A DNA stretch of 43,573 nucleotides, taken from Clostridia bacterium (GTDB lineage Bacteria; Bacillota; Clostridia; Oscillospirales; Acutalibacteraceae). Under the pieces are notes generated by a model that was given only the letters and a program-made list of their open reading frames with translations, was not told the origin of the DNA and made no database searches. Where the stretch lies: contig JAFRHS010000001.1 in the NCBI GenBank assembly GCA_017433225.1, forward strand, positions 1 to 43,573, given 5' to 3'. Numbering within the stretch: position 1 is the first letter of the stretch; the number at the start of each line of letters is the position of its first letter. Of this stretch, positions 24,828-32,784 are shown piece after piece. The position numbers were made by a program, and so were the translations under genes.

Positions 24828-24848
24828 GAAAAAATTTTTCGAAAAGGG

Positions 24849-24877
24849 TTGACATGTCCTAGGGCATATGGTACAGT
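24849..24877 (+). promoter_or_regulatory. Promoter of the second lipoprotein gene
   Basis: Perfect -35 TTGACA at 24849-24854, 17-base spacer, -10 TACAGT at 24872-24877. A YtrA-type operator starts three bases after the -10. Confidence 0.65.
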
Positions 24878-24880
24878 CTA

Positions 24881-24905
24881 AGTGTACTAAGGAACACAGT
24901 ACACG
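24881..24905. promoter_or_regulatory. YtrA-type operator, lipoprotein 2 (best match)
   Basis: AGTGTA-N13-TACACG, differing from the recalled YtrA consensus AGTGTA-N13-TACACT only at the last base. It covers the expected transcription start, so a bound repressor would block initiation. Confidence 0.6.
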
Positions 24906-24940
24906 CACATGGATATTCTTTTTCTACGGAGGACAGAATT

Positions 24941-25594
24941 ATGAAACGTTCACTCACTGCATTCATCGGGATCGTACTCATGCTCGCCATGACTCTTGCT
25001 CTGGTCGGCTGCAACAAGAAGACGGACGAGACCGTCACGGTCACCGCCGCTGCTCCGACAGTCGTTACACAGCAGGTCGAAGAGGCGACGGAGGCTCAGC
25101 AGAACCAGTCCGCAACTCAGAAGGCGACCCAGAAGGCCACCCAGAAAGCCACCGAGAAGGCCACGAAGAAAGCAACTCAGAAGTCCACGAAGAAGGCTAC
25201 TCAGAAAACCACTGAGAAAGCGACTCAGAAAACGACCGAAGCTACCGGCAGCCCGGTCCAGCGTTTCCAGGGCCGTTACGGCAGCGACCGCTGCACGGTC
25301 GATGTCAAGGGCGTTGCCAACAACACCGTCGAGATCCACATCTACTGGGCCAGCAGTGCCTGGGAGCACAGCGAGTGGACGATGAGCGGCAACTTCGACG
25401 AAGACAGCAAAGGCTTCTATGTCTACTACAGCGACGGCGTCCGGAAGGACTACAAGTTCAATGACGACGGCGAACAGGAATCCGTCGAGACCGTCTACTC
25501 CGGCGGCAAGGGCGCGTTCCGCTTCAACGGCAACAAGATGACCTGGGACGACCACGCGGAGCATATCGCGGACGGTATGGTCTTCACGAAGTAA
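24941..25594 (+). CDS. Lipoprotein of unknown function with ATQK-repeat stalk
   Basis: A 217-residue predicted lipoprotein with lipobox LVGC and acylated C24. The Cys is followed by NKK, exactly as in the upstream paralogue. Residues about 58-101 are eleven units of a four-residue repeat, mostly ATQK or ATKK, a positively charged stalk that could lie against the cell wall. The C-terminal 110 residues match the last domain of the upstream lipoprotein (QGRYGSDRCTVDV, WASSAWEHSEWTMSGNF, HIADGMVF). Strong promoter with a near-consensus YtrA-type operator. No enzymatic motif; a role in envelope protection or sensing is a guess from the regulator type. Confidence 0.8.
   Translation: MKRSLTAFIGIVLMLAMTLALVGCNKKTDETVTVTAAAPTVVTQQVEEATEAQQNQSATQKATQKATQKATEKATKKATQKSTKKATQKTTEKATQKTTEATGSPVQRFQGRYGSDRCTVDVKGVANNTVEIHIYWASSAWEHSEWTMSGNFDEDSKGFYVYYSDGVRKDYKFNDDGEQESVETVYSGGKGAFRFNGNKMTWDDHAEHIADGMVFTK
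25112..25243 (+). repeat. Eleven 12-bp tandem repeats encoding ATQK-like units
   Basis: In-frame array of 12-base units coding ATQK, ATEK, ATKK, STKK and TTEK variants, forming the lipoprotein stalk. Such arrays expand and contract by replication slippage. Confidence 0.75.
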
Positions 25595-25618
25595 CTTCTT
25601 CTGCATCTTAAAAAATGG

Positions 25619-25648
25619 TTGACGTGGATACATCATGCATGGTACTAT
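25619..25648 (+). promoter_or_regulatory. Promoter of the GntR regulator gene
   Basis: -35 TTGACG at 25619-25624, 18-base spacer, -10 TACTAT at 25643-25648. It has the same layout as the lipoprotein promoters, with the operator three bases downstream. Confidence 0.6.
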
Positions 25649-25651
25649 CTA

Positions 25652-25676
25652 TGCGTATTAACTGACGTAGCACACT
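25652..25676. promoter_or_regulatory. YtrA-type operator, autoregulation site
   Basis: TGCGTA-N13-CACACT: 4 of 6 and 5 of 6 bases agree with the AGTGTA / TACACT halves, with exactly the 13-base spacer. Weaker than the lipoprotein 2 site, as often seen for self-regulation. Confidence 0.45.
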
Positions 25677-25699
25677 AAAACCAATCAGGAGTTGATCTC

Positions 25700-26089
25700 A
25701 TGTTTACCATCGACAACATGTCCCGCATCCCAGTCTACGAACAGATCGTCGAACAGACCGAGCGGATGCTGCTCTCCGGCGAGATGAAGCCCGGAGACCC
25801 CATGCCCTCTGTCCGCGGTCTCGCGGCAGAACTGGGTGTCAACCCCAACACCATCCAGAAAGCTTATGGAGAACTCGACCACCGCGGAATGACCACTTCG
25901 GTCCCCGGACGAGGCAGTTTCCTTCGGGAGGACGCCACCGAGCAGCTCGTCGCCTATCTCAATGAGAACGCGCTGCCGGAGTTCAAGAACATGCTGAAGG
26001 GTATGTTCATCGCCGGGGCCACCAAAGAAGAAGTGCTCCGTTTCGTCTCGCAGCTCCTCGACGAGATCGCACCCGAGTTCGAAAGCTGA
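25700..26089 (+). CDS. GntR-family transcriptional regulator, YtrA subfamily
   Basis: A 129-residue regulator with an N-terminal winged helix (residues about 10-75: IPVYEQIVEQTERMLLSG, SVRGLAAELGVNPNTIQKAYGELDHRG) and a short two-helix C-terminal tail. This is the size and layout of YtrA-type GntR proteins, which lack a large effector domain and often respond to cell-wall antibiotics. In relatives the gene is first in an operon with an ABC transporter. Here no transporter follows; instead two lipoprotein genes with matching operators lie upstream. Start ATG follows AGGAG. Confidence 0.88.
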   Translation: MFTIDNMSRIPVYEQIVEQTERMLLSGEMKPGDPMPSVRGLAAELGVNPNTIQKAYGELDHRGMTTSVPGRGSFLREDATEQLVAYLNENALPEFKNMLKGMFIAGATKEEVLRFVSQLLDEIAPEFES

Positions 26090-26118
26090 TCCGACAAAAC
26101 CTCATTTTCACAATCAAT

Positions 26119-26177
26119 ACAAAAAGGCTTCGGTTTCCTGTGAATATCCATAGCGCAGGGGGCCGGAGCTTTTTCTC
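26119..26177 (+). terminator. Possible terminator after the GntR gene
   Basis: AAAAAGGCTTCGG can pair imperfectly with CCGGAGCTTTTT across a 30-base loop, ending in a T run. The long loop makes it only a moderate candidate. Confidence 0.35.
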
Positions 26178-26191
26178 TGTCCGGAACGCGG

Positions 26192-26220
26192 TTCTCATTC
26201 CCGGGGAAATATGGTAAAAT
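26192..26220 (+). promoter_or_regulatory. Promoter of the YfhO-like gene
   Basis: -35 TTCTCA at 26192-26197, 17-base spacer, -10 TAAAAT at 26215-26220 with an upstream TG (TGGTAAAAT, extended -10). Confidence 0.6.
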
Positions 26221-26296
26221 ATTTGTTTGAGAAAGCGCGAACGTTGTGCCGGATCACACGGTCGCGCCAAACCGGAGAAGAGAGGGGACTCCCGCT

Positions 26297-28858
26297 TTGA
26301 AGAAACTTGAGAACAAATGGCTGCTTGCCTGTCTGGCATTCCTGGTGCCGGCGGTGCTGCTGCTCATCCTCTTCGCGTTGAACGGCGTCACGCCCTTCGG
26401 CGGCCGAAGCCTGGCCGAGCAGGATGCCAACATCCAGTACATCGAATTCTTCAACTATTACCGAAACCTGTTCCACGGGGAGGACACGCTGCTGTACAGC
26501 TTCACGAACTTCCTCGGCGGCAGCGGGGTGGCGCTGGCCGCCTATTACCTGGCATCGCCGTTCAACTTCCTGATCCTCGCGGTGCCGGCCTCCATGAACC
26601 ACGCGCTCTTCAGCCTGATGGTCCTTTTGAAGCTGTCCCTCTGCGGCTTTACGATGACCCTGTTCCTGCGGGAACGCTTCCCGAAGCTGAGCCCGCTCTT
26701 CACGCTCCTTCTCTCCGTCTCCTTCGCACTGTCCCAGTACAATATCGCCCAGACCATGAACATCATCTGGCTGGACGGTGTCTATATGCTGCCGCTGGTC
26801 CTGCTCGGGGTGCATCGCCTCGTCCGCAACGGCAAGAGCTTCCTGTTCTTCTTTGCCACCGGCGCCGCCATCCTGTTCAACTGGTATGCGGGCTACTTTG
26901 ACTGCATCGCCGCCATCCTGTTCTTCTTCTGGGAGCTTGGCGATGTACCGGCCGGCCTTCTGACCACGAAACAGAAATGGGGCCGCTTCGGTTCCGCTCT
27001 CGGCCACGGTGTGGCAGCGGTCTGCCTCAGTGCGGTCCTGTTCCTGCCGACCGTGTACACGCTCCTCGGCGGCAAGGGGAAGACCGACATCAAGATGAGT
27101 TTCGGCTTCACCGGCAACCCGCTGACCTCGCTCGCCGGGTTCTCGCTCGGCACCGAGAGCTTCAACGGCGGCATGTCCGTCTTCTGCGGGAGCCTTGTCA
27201 CTCTGGCGCTCATCCTCTATTTCTCTCACCGGCAGTTCGCACTGAAAGAAAAGATCCGCAGCGGGGTCCTGCTCCTCGCGTTCCTGCTGCTGGCGTACTG
27301 GGAGCCTCTGGCGTTCATCGCCAACGGGTTCCGGAACATCACGTCGTACTGGTACCGGTACGGCTACATCGTCATCGCGTACCTTCTGTTCCTCGCGGCC
27401 CGCTACTACTCCGAAGTGGAGAGCGAGACCCCGTCCCGCATCTGGAAAGCGGCTCTCGCCGCGGCCGGCATCCTGCTCCTCGTCGAGTTTGTGTCAGAAT
27501 ACGGCACGGTCAGTTACATCTTCGGCACGGCCGTGTTCCTGCTGGTCTTCGCTTTTGCGCTGACGAAGCTCCTGCCGATGGAGGGCGGGGAAGACCCGGC
27601 GTTCGCGAAAGAGACCGCGAAACGGGCGCTCGCCATTTCGCTCTCCTGCGCGGTCTGCCTCGAACTGCTCATCAGCGGTTCGCTCATCTATCGCAGTGTC
27701 GGCTTCTCGAAGGTCGGCCGGTACCAGGACTATCACGCGAACCGGACGCAGAAAGTCGAGTCGGTCAAGGCGGCCGATGACAGCTTCTACCGCATCGCCC
27801 AGACCGACTACCGTCAGCGGACCGATGAGAACCTCACGGCCTACTTCGACGATGCCTATTCCTATGCCTACAACGGCATTGCCCATTACTCGTCCACCTA
27901 CTCGAACAATCAGGCAGAGCTCATGTGTCATCTCGGCTATGCCTCTGACCCGACGGTCCCCGTGACCACGACCCGCCTGCTCGCGAGCGACTCCCTGCTC
28001 TCGGTCAAGTACGTCCTCGGCGAACCCGAAGTCCCCGGTCTCCTGAAGGCAGACGACCTCGGTAAAGGCATCTGGCGGAACCCGTACGCGGTGGCTCCGG
28101 CCCTCGTCGTGAAGTCCGGCAAAGCGGTGGACTTCAAAAAGTATGAACACGACCCCTTCGCGTACCAGAACGCGCTGTTCTCGCAGCTGCTCGGCCGCAA
28201 GGTGGAACTCTATAAACCGGTCGACATCAGGACGGTGCGTGACCGGACGCTGGACCGCTACACGTACAAGGTCCCGCAGCAGCCGGCGAACACGATCACG
28301 TACTTCTCCGTCCACACGAGGGGCTGGGCCCACGGCAAGCTCTACTGCAACGGGAAATTCATGACCGAGTACGCCTACTGGCTCACGCCGCAGGCTGTCA
28401 TGCTCCCGCAGAAGGACACGACCTCCGGCCCGACGACCATCCGTTACAAATACCTCTCCGGCGAGAACAAGATCGAAGAGGCGTACTGCTACAGCCTCGA
28501 CCTCGATGCCCTCGCGGAGGTCTCCGCGGAACTGAACGCGAAGACCCCGGCCGGGTACCGCATCCTTCCGGGCGAAGTCACGGCCGACGTCAGAGCCGAG
28601 ACCGGCGGCGAGAGCCTGTACCTGTCCGTGCCCGTCGACCGCGGCTGGACCGTGGAACTCAACGGTGCGGAAGTCGACCCGCAGGTCCTGAAGGACGGCG
28701 CCTTCGCCGACTGCTTCTACCTCATCCCGCTCGAAGAGGGCGAGAACACCGTCAAAATGACCTATGAGGTCCCCGGTCTCAAGGCCGGCGCGGTCCTCAC
28801 GGCCGTCACGTTCCTCGTGAGCCTCGTTCTGGCATTTGTCTTCCGAAAAAAGAGATAA
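26297..28858 (+). CDS. YfhO-family polytopic membrane protein
   Basis: An 853-residue YfhO/BMFP family membrane protein. About 11-12 helices fill residues 1-450, a large extracytoplasmic region runs from about 460 to 820, and a final helix (about 825-848) ends with a basic tail. The TTG start at 26297 is preferred because GAGAGGGG lies nine bases upstream; a GTG 51 bases earlier lacks a site. The early motif GRSLAEQDANIQYIEFFNYY and the region PLVLLGVHRLVRNGK match the family. YfhO proteins have a GT-C glycosyltransferase-like fold and are linked to lipoteichoic acid or glycolipid sugar modification in Gram-positives. The specific sugar and acceptor are unknown here. Confidence 0.82.
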   Translation: MKKLENKWLLACLAFLVPAVLLLILFALNGVTPFGGRSLAEQDANIQYIEFFNYYRNLFHGEDTLLYSFTNFLGGSGVALAAYYLASPFNFLILAVPASMNHALFSLMVLLKLSLCGFTMTLFLRERFPKLSPLFTLLLSVSFALSQYNIAQTMNIIWLDGVYMLPLVLLGVHRLVRNGKSFLFFFATGAAILFNWYAGYFDCIAAILFFFWELGDVPAGLLTTKQKWGRFGSALGHGVAAVCLSAVLFLPTVYTLLGGKGKTDIKMSFGFTGNPLTSLAGFSLGTESFNGGMSVFCGSLVTLALILYFSHRQFALKEKIRSGVLLLAFLLLAYWEPLAFIANGFRNITSYWYRYGYIVIAYLLFLAARYYSEVESETPSRIWKAALAAAGILLLVEFVSEYGTVSYIFGTAVFLLVFAFALTKLLPMEGGEDPAFAKETAKRALAISLSCAVCLELLISGSLIYRSVGFSKVGRYQDYHANRTQKVESVKAADDSFYRIAQTDYRQRTDENLTAYFDDAYSYAYNGIAHYSSTYSNNQAELMCHLGYASDPTVPVTTTRLLASDSLLSVKYVLGEPEVPGLLKADDLGKGIWRNPYAVAPALVVKSGKAVDFKKYEHDPFAYQNALFSQLLGRKVELYKPVDIRTVRDRTLDRYTYKVPQQPANTITYFSVHTRGWAHGKLYCNGKFMTEYAYWLTPQAVMLPQKDTTSGPTTIRYKYLSGENKIEEAYCYSLDLDALAEVSAELNAKTPAGYRILPGEVTADVRAETGGESLYLSVPVDRGWTVELNGAEVDPQVLKDGAFADCFYLIPLEEGENTVKMTYEVPGLKAGAVLTAVTFLVSLVLAFVFRKKR

Positions 28859-28875
28859 AAACCCTTTAAGAAACC

Positions 28876-28904
28876 TTGAATACCGCCGAGAATGAGTGTA
28901 TAAT
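28876..28904 (+). promoter_or_regulatory. Promoter of the Nudix gene
   Basis: -35 TTGAAT at 28876-28881, 17-base spacer, -10 TATAAT at 28899-28904. Confidence 0.75.
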
Positions 28905-28921
28905 CGGTAGCAATTCATCTA

Positions 28922-28934
28922 GGTGCGTAGCACC
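28922..28934 (+). other. Leader hairpin just before the Nudix ribosome-binding site
   Basis: GGTGC-gta-GCACC, ending four bases before CGGAGG. It could modulate access to the start codon. Confidence 0.4.
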
Positions 28935-28948
28935 ACTCGGAGGTTAAT

Positions 28949-29671
28949 ATGCTTGGCAGGTATGTCAGGGTCAAGGTGACATCTCCGATTCATTCCAAAC
29001 ACCCGCAACAGGGGTTCACATACGGGCTGAACTATGGGGAAATCAATTTTGTCACCGCCCGAAAAAGAGAAACGCTGAACGCGTTCGTAATGGGGATCGA
29101 CCACCCCGTGAAAACATTCGACGGCCGCGTCATCGCGTCGGTCGAGAAAAACGGCGAACGGTACTATGTCGTTGCGCCGAAGAGCAAACGGTACATCAAC
29201 CACGATGTCTCGAAGGCGATGGAGTTCTTCCACCCGGAGAGCATCCGCTGCTACTATGAGACGTCCTGCGGCGCCATCGTCTGCCGCAAGGTGAAAGGGG
29301 AGCCCCGCTTCCTCGTCATCAAGAACAACCGCAGTGCCCACTGGAGTTTCCCGAAAGGCCACATCGAGCCCGGGGAAACGTTTGAGGAGACCGCCATGCG
29401 CGAGGTCCTCGAAGAGACGGGTCTGCACATCAAGATCCTTCCCGGTTTCAAGGAAGAGTCGAACTATATGATCCAGAACCGCATCGACAAAAAGGTCATC
29501 ATCTTCGCGGCGACGACCACCGACACCCGGACCATCATCCAGGAGTCCGAGATCGAAGACTACTCGTGGCTGCCTTTCGACGGCGCCGACAAGTACCTGC
29601 GGTTCGACAACGACTGCCGCATCCTCGAAGACGCACGCAAGTTCTTCGAAGAGCAGGGCGTTCTGGACTAA
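28949..29671 (+). CDS. Nudix hydrolase with N-terminal inorganic-pyrophosphatase-like domain
   Basis: A 240-residue two-part protein. Residues 103-235 are a Nudix domain with a perfect box at 137-159 (GHIEPGETFEETAMREVLEETGL), the metal site that hydrolyses nucleoside diphosphate derivatives. Residues 1-100 resemble, by eye, the small clostridial inorganic pyrophosphatases: the series LNYGEI, NAFVMGIDHPVKTFDGRVIA, then YYVVAPKSKRYINHDV follows that family's order. The protein could split a nucleotide derivative and then act on the product, or the first part may only bind ligand. Own promoter and terminator. Substrate unknown. Confidence 0.82.
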   Translation: MLGRYVRVKVTSPIHSKHPQQGFTYGLNYGEINFVTARKRETLNAFVMGIDHPVKTFDGRVIASVEKNGERYYVVAPKSKRYINHDVSKAMEFFHPESIRCYYETSCGAIVCRKVKGEPRFLVIKNNRSAHWSFPKGHIEPGETFEETAMREVLEETGLHIKILPGFKEESNYMIQNRIDKKVIIFAATTTDTRTIIQESEIEDYSWLPFDGADKYLRFDNDCRILEDARKFFEEQGVLD

Positions 29672-29678
29672 GTCTTTG

Positions 29679-29707
29679 AAAGGCACCTCGATCGAGGTGC
29701 CTTTTTT
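29679..29707 (+). terminator. Terminator after the Nudix gene
   Basis: AAAGGCACCTCG pairs perfectly with CGAGGTGCCTTT around AT, with a run of T. Confidence 0.9.
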
Positions 29708-29827
29708 CTGCTCGGAAAAAAGCGCTGTTGGCGAAAGGGAAAACGGGCCGGATCAGCTTCCGGGGTCCCTCGAAGAGGGGGCAACGGGTTGGCGGGAGAT
29801 GAGACGGCTCCGTTTTTCCAGACCACA

Positions 29828-29856
29828 TTGTACTTGATTGCATTTTATGGTAAAAT
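29828..29856 (+). promoter_or_regulatory. Promoter of metG
   Basis: -35 TTGTAC at 29828-29833, 17-base spacer, -10 TAAAAT at 29851-29856 with extended TG (TGGTAAAAT). The 120 bases upstream (29708-29827) are GC-rich with only weak local hairpins. I see no T-box or SAM riboswitch signature, and that stretch lies before the transcription start anyway. Confidence 0.55.
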
Positions 29857-29892
29857 AATTCAGTTATTTTATGAAAGAAGGAGGAGATTTCT

Positions 29893-31854
29893 ATGGCAAA
29901 CAAAGGCAAGTATTACATTACGACTGCCATTGCCTACACATCTCGGAAGCCCCATATCGGGAACTCGTATGAGATCGTCATGACCGACGCACTCGCGAGG
30001 TACAAACGAATGCAGGGCTACGATGTATTCTTCCTCACCGGTACCGACGAACACGGACAGAAGATCGAAGGCTATGCCAGCGCCGCCGGCGTCACCCCGA
30101 AACAGTATGTGGACAAGGTGGCGGGCGAGATCCGCGACATCTGCGACCTTCTCAACACCACCTACGATAAATTCATCCGTACCACCGATGATTACCACGA
30201 GAGATCGGTCCAGCACATCTTCAAGAAGCTGTACGACCAGGGCGACATCTACAAGGGCGAATACGAAGGCCTGTACTGCACTCCCTGCGAGTCCTTCTGG
30301 ACCGAGTCCCAGCTCGTCGACGGCAAGTGCCCGGACTGCGGCCGCGAGGTCAAGCCGGCGAAGGAGGAAGCGTACTTCCTGAGACTGTCGAAGTACCAGA
30401 AACAGCTGGAGGACTACATCGAGGAGAACGAGAACTTCATCTATCCGGAAGCCCGGAAGAAGGAGATGCTCAACAACTTCATCAAGCCCGGTCTCCAGGA
30501 CCTGTGTGTGTCCCGGACGTCCTTCAAATGGGGCATTCCGGTCACCTTCGATGAGGGCCACGTCATCTATGTCTGGATCGACGCCCTGTCGAACTACATC
30601 ACCGGCATCGGGTACGATCCGGAAGGGTCTTCGGACATGTACCGCAAGTACTGGCCGGCCGACGTCCACATCATCGGCAAGGACATCGTCCGCTTCCACA
30701 CCATCTACTGGCCCATCATGCTGATGGCCCTCGGCGAGCCGCTCCCGAAGCAGGTCTACGGCCATCCGTGGCTGCTCTTCGGCGAGGACAAGATGTCCAA
30801 GTCCCGCGGCAACGTCATCTACGCGGACGACCTCACGACGCTCTTCGGTGTCGATGCCACCCGGTACTACCTGCTGTCCGAGATGCCGCACGCGGCGGAC
30901 GGTTCCATCACCTATGAGACGATGATCGAGCGGTACAACTCCGACCTGGCCAACACCATCGGCAACCTTGTCAACCGCACCATCGCCATGACGAACAAGT
31001 ACTTCGACGGTGTCATCCAGGCACCGACCGCGAAAGAACCCGTGGACGACGACCTGGCACAGACCTGTCTCGACGCGGTGAAGAAGGTCGACGACCTTCT
31101 CGCCACTTACCATATGGCGGACGCGGTCGATACCGTCCTCGGTATCGCGAAGCGCGCCAACAAGTACATCGACGAGACCGAACCGTGGGTCCTCGCGAAA
31201 GACCCGGAGAAGAAGGAGCGCCTCGGCACCGTCCTCTACAACCTGTTAGAGGCCATCCGGTTCCTTGCCATCCTGCTCTCTCCGTTCACTCCGGACACCA
31301 CGGATGCCATCTTCGCGCAGACCAACATGAACGCGAAGGACTATGACTCCCTTCAGAGCTTCGGCGCTCTGGAAGCCGGCATCACCGTCGGCAAGGCAGT
31401 CCCGCTGTTCGCCCGCATCGACAAGGACGAGATGTTCGAGAAGATCGAAGCACGCCAGAAAGCCAACGCCGAGGCGGAGACCGCGAACAACGCAAAGGTC
31501 AAGGAAGAACTGGCCGGCGTTGCCAAACTCGCGGAGATCAGCATCGACGACTTCGCCAAAGTCGAGCTGCGCGTCGCCGAGATCAAAGCCTGCGAGCCGA
31601 TCAAACGCGCCAAGAAGCTTCTGAAGCTGACCCTCGATGACGGGGAAGGCGAGCGGACCGTCGCGTCCGGCATCGCGCCCTGGTACAGCCCCGAAGACCT
31701 CACCGGTCACAAGGTCATCATCGTCGCGAACCTGAAGCCCGCGAAGCTCTGCGGCGTCGAGTCCCAGGGCATGATCCTCGCGGCCGACAACGCGGAAGAC
31801 GATGTGAAGGTCCTCTTCGTCGACGACCTGAACACCGGCGCAAAGATCCGATAA
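29893..31854 (+). CDS. metG: Methionyl-tRNA synthetase
   Basis: A 653-residue class I synthetase that charges tRNA-Met. The HIGH motif is PHIGN (20-24), the zinc knuckle CTPCESF...CPDCGR (about 128-153), KMSKS at 300-304, and a C-terminal tRNA-binding OB domain at about 548-653 (IDDFAKVELRVAEI, GVESQGMILAA). Length fits the MetG form carrying this C-terminal domain. Strong GGAGGAG before the ATG. tatD follows after a terminator, a common pairing. Confidence 0.96.
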   Translation: MANKGKYYITTAIAYTSRKPHIGNSYEIVMTDALARYKRMQGYDVFFLTGTDEHGQKIEGYASAAGVTPKQYVDKVAGEIRDICDLLNTTYDKFIRTTDDYHERSVQHIFKKLYDQGDIYKGEYEGLYCTPCESFWTESQLVDGKCPDCGREVKPAKEEAYFLRLSKYQKQLEDYIEENENFIYPEARKKEMLNNFIKPGLQDLCVSRTSFKWGIPVTFDEGHVIYVWIDALSNYITGIGYDPEGSSDMYRKYWPADVHIIGKDIVRFHTIYWPIMLMALGEPLPKQVYGHPWLLFGEDKMSKSRGNVIYADDLTTLFGVDATRYYLLSEMPHAADGSITYETMIERYNSDLANTIGNLVNRTIAMTNKYFDGVIQAPTAKEPVDDDLAQTCLDAVKKVDDLLATYHMADAVDTVLGIAKRANKYIDETEPWVLAKDPEKKERLGTVLYNLLEAIRFLAILLSPFTPDTTDAIFAQTNMNAKDYDSLQSFGALEAGITVGKAVPLFARIDKDEMFEKIEARQKANAEAETANNAKVKEELAGVAKLAEISIDDFAKVELRVAEIKACEPIKRAKKLLKLTLDDGEGERTVASGIAPWYSPEDLTGHKVIIVANLKPAKLCGVESQGMILAADNAEDDVKVLFVDDLNTGAKIR

Positions 31855-31860
31855 AACACA

Positions 31861-31896
31861 AAGCTCCGGGACTCGCAAGAGCTCCGGAGTTTTTTG
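31861..31896 (+). terminator. Terminator after metG
   Basis: CTCCGG pairs with CCGGAG, with inner CTC/GAG around GCAA, followed by six T. Confidence 0.75.
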
Positions 31897-31921
31897 AAAG
31901 CCGTTAGAAAGAGAGCACTTC

Positions 31922-32701
31922 ATGCTGACCAACATTTTTGACACCCACGCCCATTACGATGACGAGGCCTTTCAGGAAGATCGCGCCGACGTCCTCGGTA
32001 CCCTGCTGCCCGAGGGCGGTGTCGTCCGCGTTGTCGACTGCGCCGTGGACCTCCTGAGCTCCGTCCGTGTCCTGGACCTCGCCCATGAGTACGACTACGT
32101 CTACGCGGCCCTGGGCATCCACCCGGAACAGGCGGGCGAGGAGCGCAAGGGCGATTTAGACATGATCGCCGAACTGCTCCAGAAAGAAGACAAGGCGGTC
32201 GCCGTCGGTGAGATCGGCCTCGACTACTATTGGGAAGAGAACGCCCCGCGGGACACGCAGGTAGACCTCTTCAGCCGCCAGCTGGAACTCTCCAACGACC
32301 TCTGCCTGCCGGTCATCATCCACGACCGGGAAGCCCACGGAGACACGATGGACTGCCTGCGGAAGTACAGACCCTCCGGCGTCCTCCACTGCTTCTCCGG
32401 CAGTGTCGAGATGATGAAGGAGGCCACGAAGCTCGGCATGTACATCGGCCTTGGCGGCGTGGTCACGTTCAAGAATGCCCGCAAGGCGATCGAGGTGGCC
32501 GCCGAAGTCCCGCTCGACAAACTCGTCCTCGAGACCGACGCGCCGTACATGGCGCCGGTACCGTACCGGGGCAAGCGGAACAACTCGACGTATATCGCCG
32601 AAGTGGCACAGAAAATCGCGGAAGTCCGCGGGATGGACGCGCAGGAACTCGTCGACATCTGCACGGAGAACGGCAAACGCCTCTTCCAGATGGCTGACTG
32701 A
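31922..32701 (+). CDS. tatD: TatD-family metal-dependent hydrolase/DNase
   Basis: A 259-residue TIM-barrel amidohydrolase. Metal ligands are visible as THAHYDD near residue 10, the Glu of VGEIGLDYYW, the His of VIIHDREAH, LHCFSG and ETDAP. TatD/YabD proteins are 3'-5' DNases or D-aminoacyl-tRNA-type hydrolases depending on subgroup, so the exact substrate is open. It lies between the metG terminator and a convergent terminator shared with the patatin gene. Confidence 0.9.
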   Translation: MLTNIFDTHAHYDDEAFQEDRADVLGTLLPEGGVVRVVDCAVDLLSSVRVLDLAHEYDYVYAALGIHPEQAGEERKGDLDMIAELLQKEDKAVAVGEIGLDYYWEENAPRDTQVDLFSRQLELSNDLCLPVIIHDREAHGDTMDCLRKYRPSGVLHCFSGSVEMMKEATKLGMYIGLGGVVTFKNARKAIEVAAEVPLDKLVLETDAPYMAPVPYRGKRNNSTYIAEVAQKIAEVRGMDAQELVDICTENGKRLFQMAD

Positions 32702-32716
32702 AAAAACTACGAAAAG

Positions 32717-32758
32717 AAACTCCCGGACAGTCTGTCCTACAGACTGTCCGGGAGTTTT
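32717..32758. terminator. Bidirectional terminator between tatD and the patatin gene
   Basis: A perfect 19-pair stem (32717-32735 with 32739-32757, loop CCT) with T runs on both strands, serving the convergent tatD (+) and patatin (-) transcripts. Confidence 0.92.
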
Positions 32759-32784
32759 TGATCTTATTTGAGGTCCGGCGACGC

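Noticed and set aside
24333..25243. CRISPR array
   Set aside because: The repeats are short, in frame, without unique spacers, and encode protein stalks.
26246..26296. GTG start for the YfhO-like gene
   Set aside because: It would add a polar, Arg-rich 17-residue leader without a ribosome site; the TTG at 26297 has GAGAGGGG at proper distance.
29708..29827. T-box or SAM riboswitch before metG
   Set aside because: No T-box sequence (TGG-ACCGCG type), no SAM core and no terminator/antiterminator; the stretch is also upstream of the best promoter.
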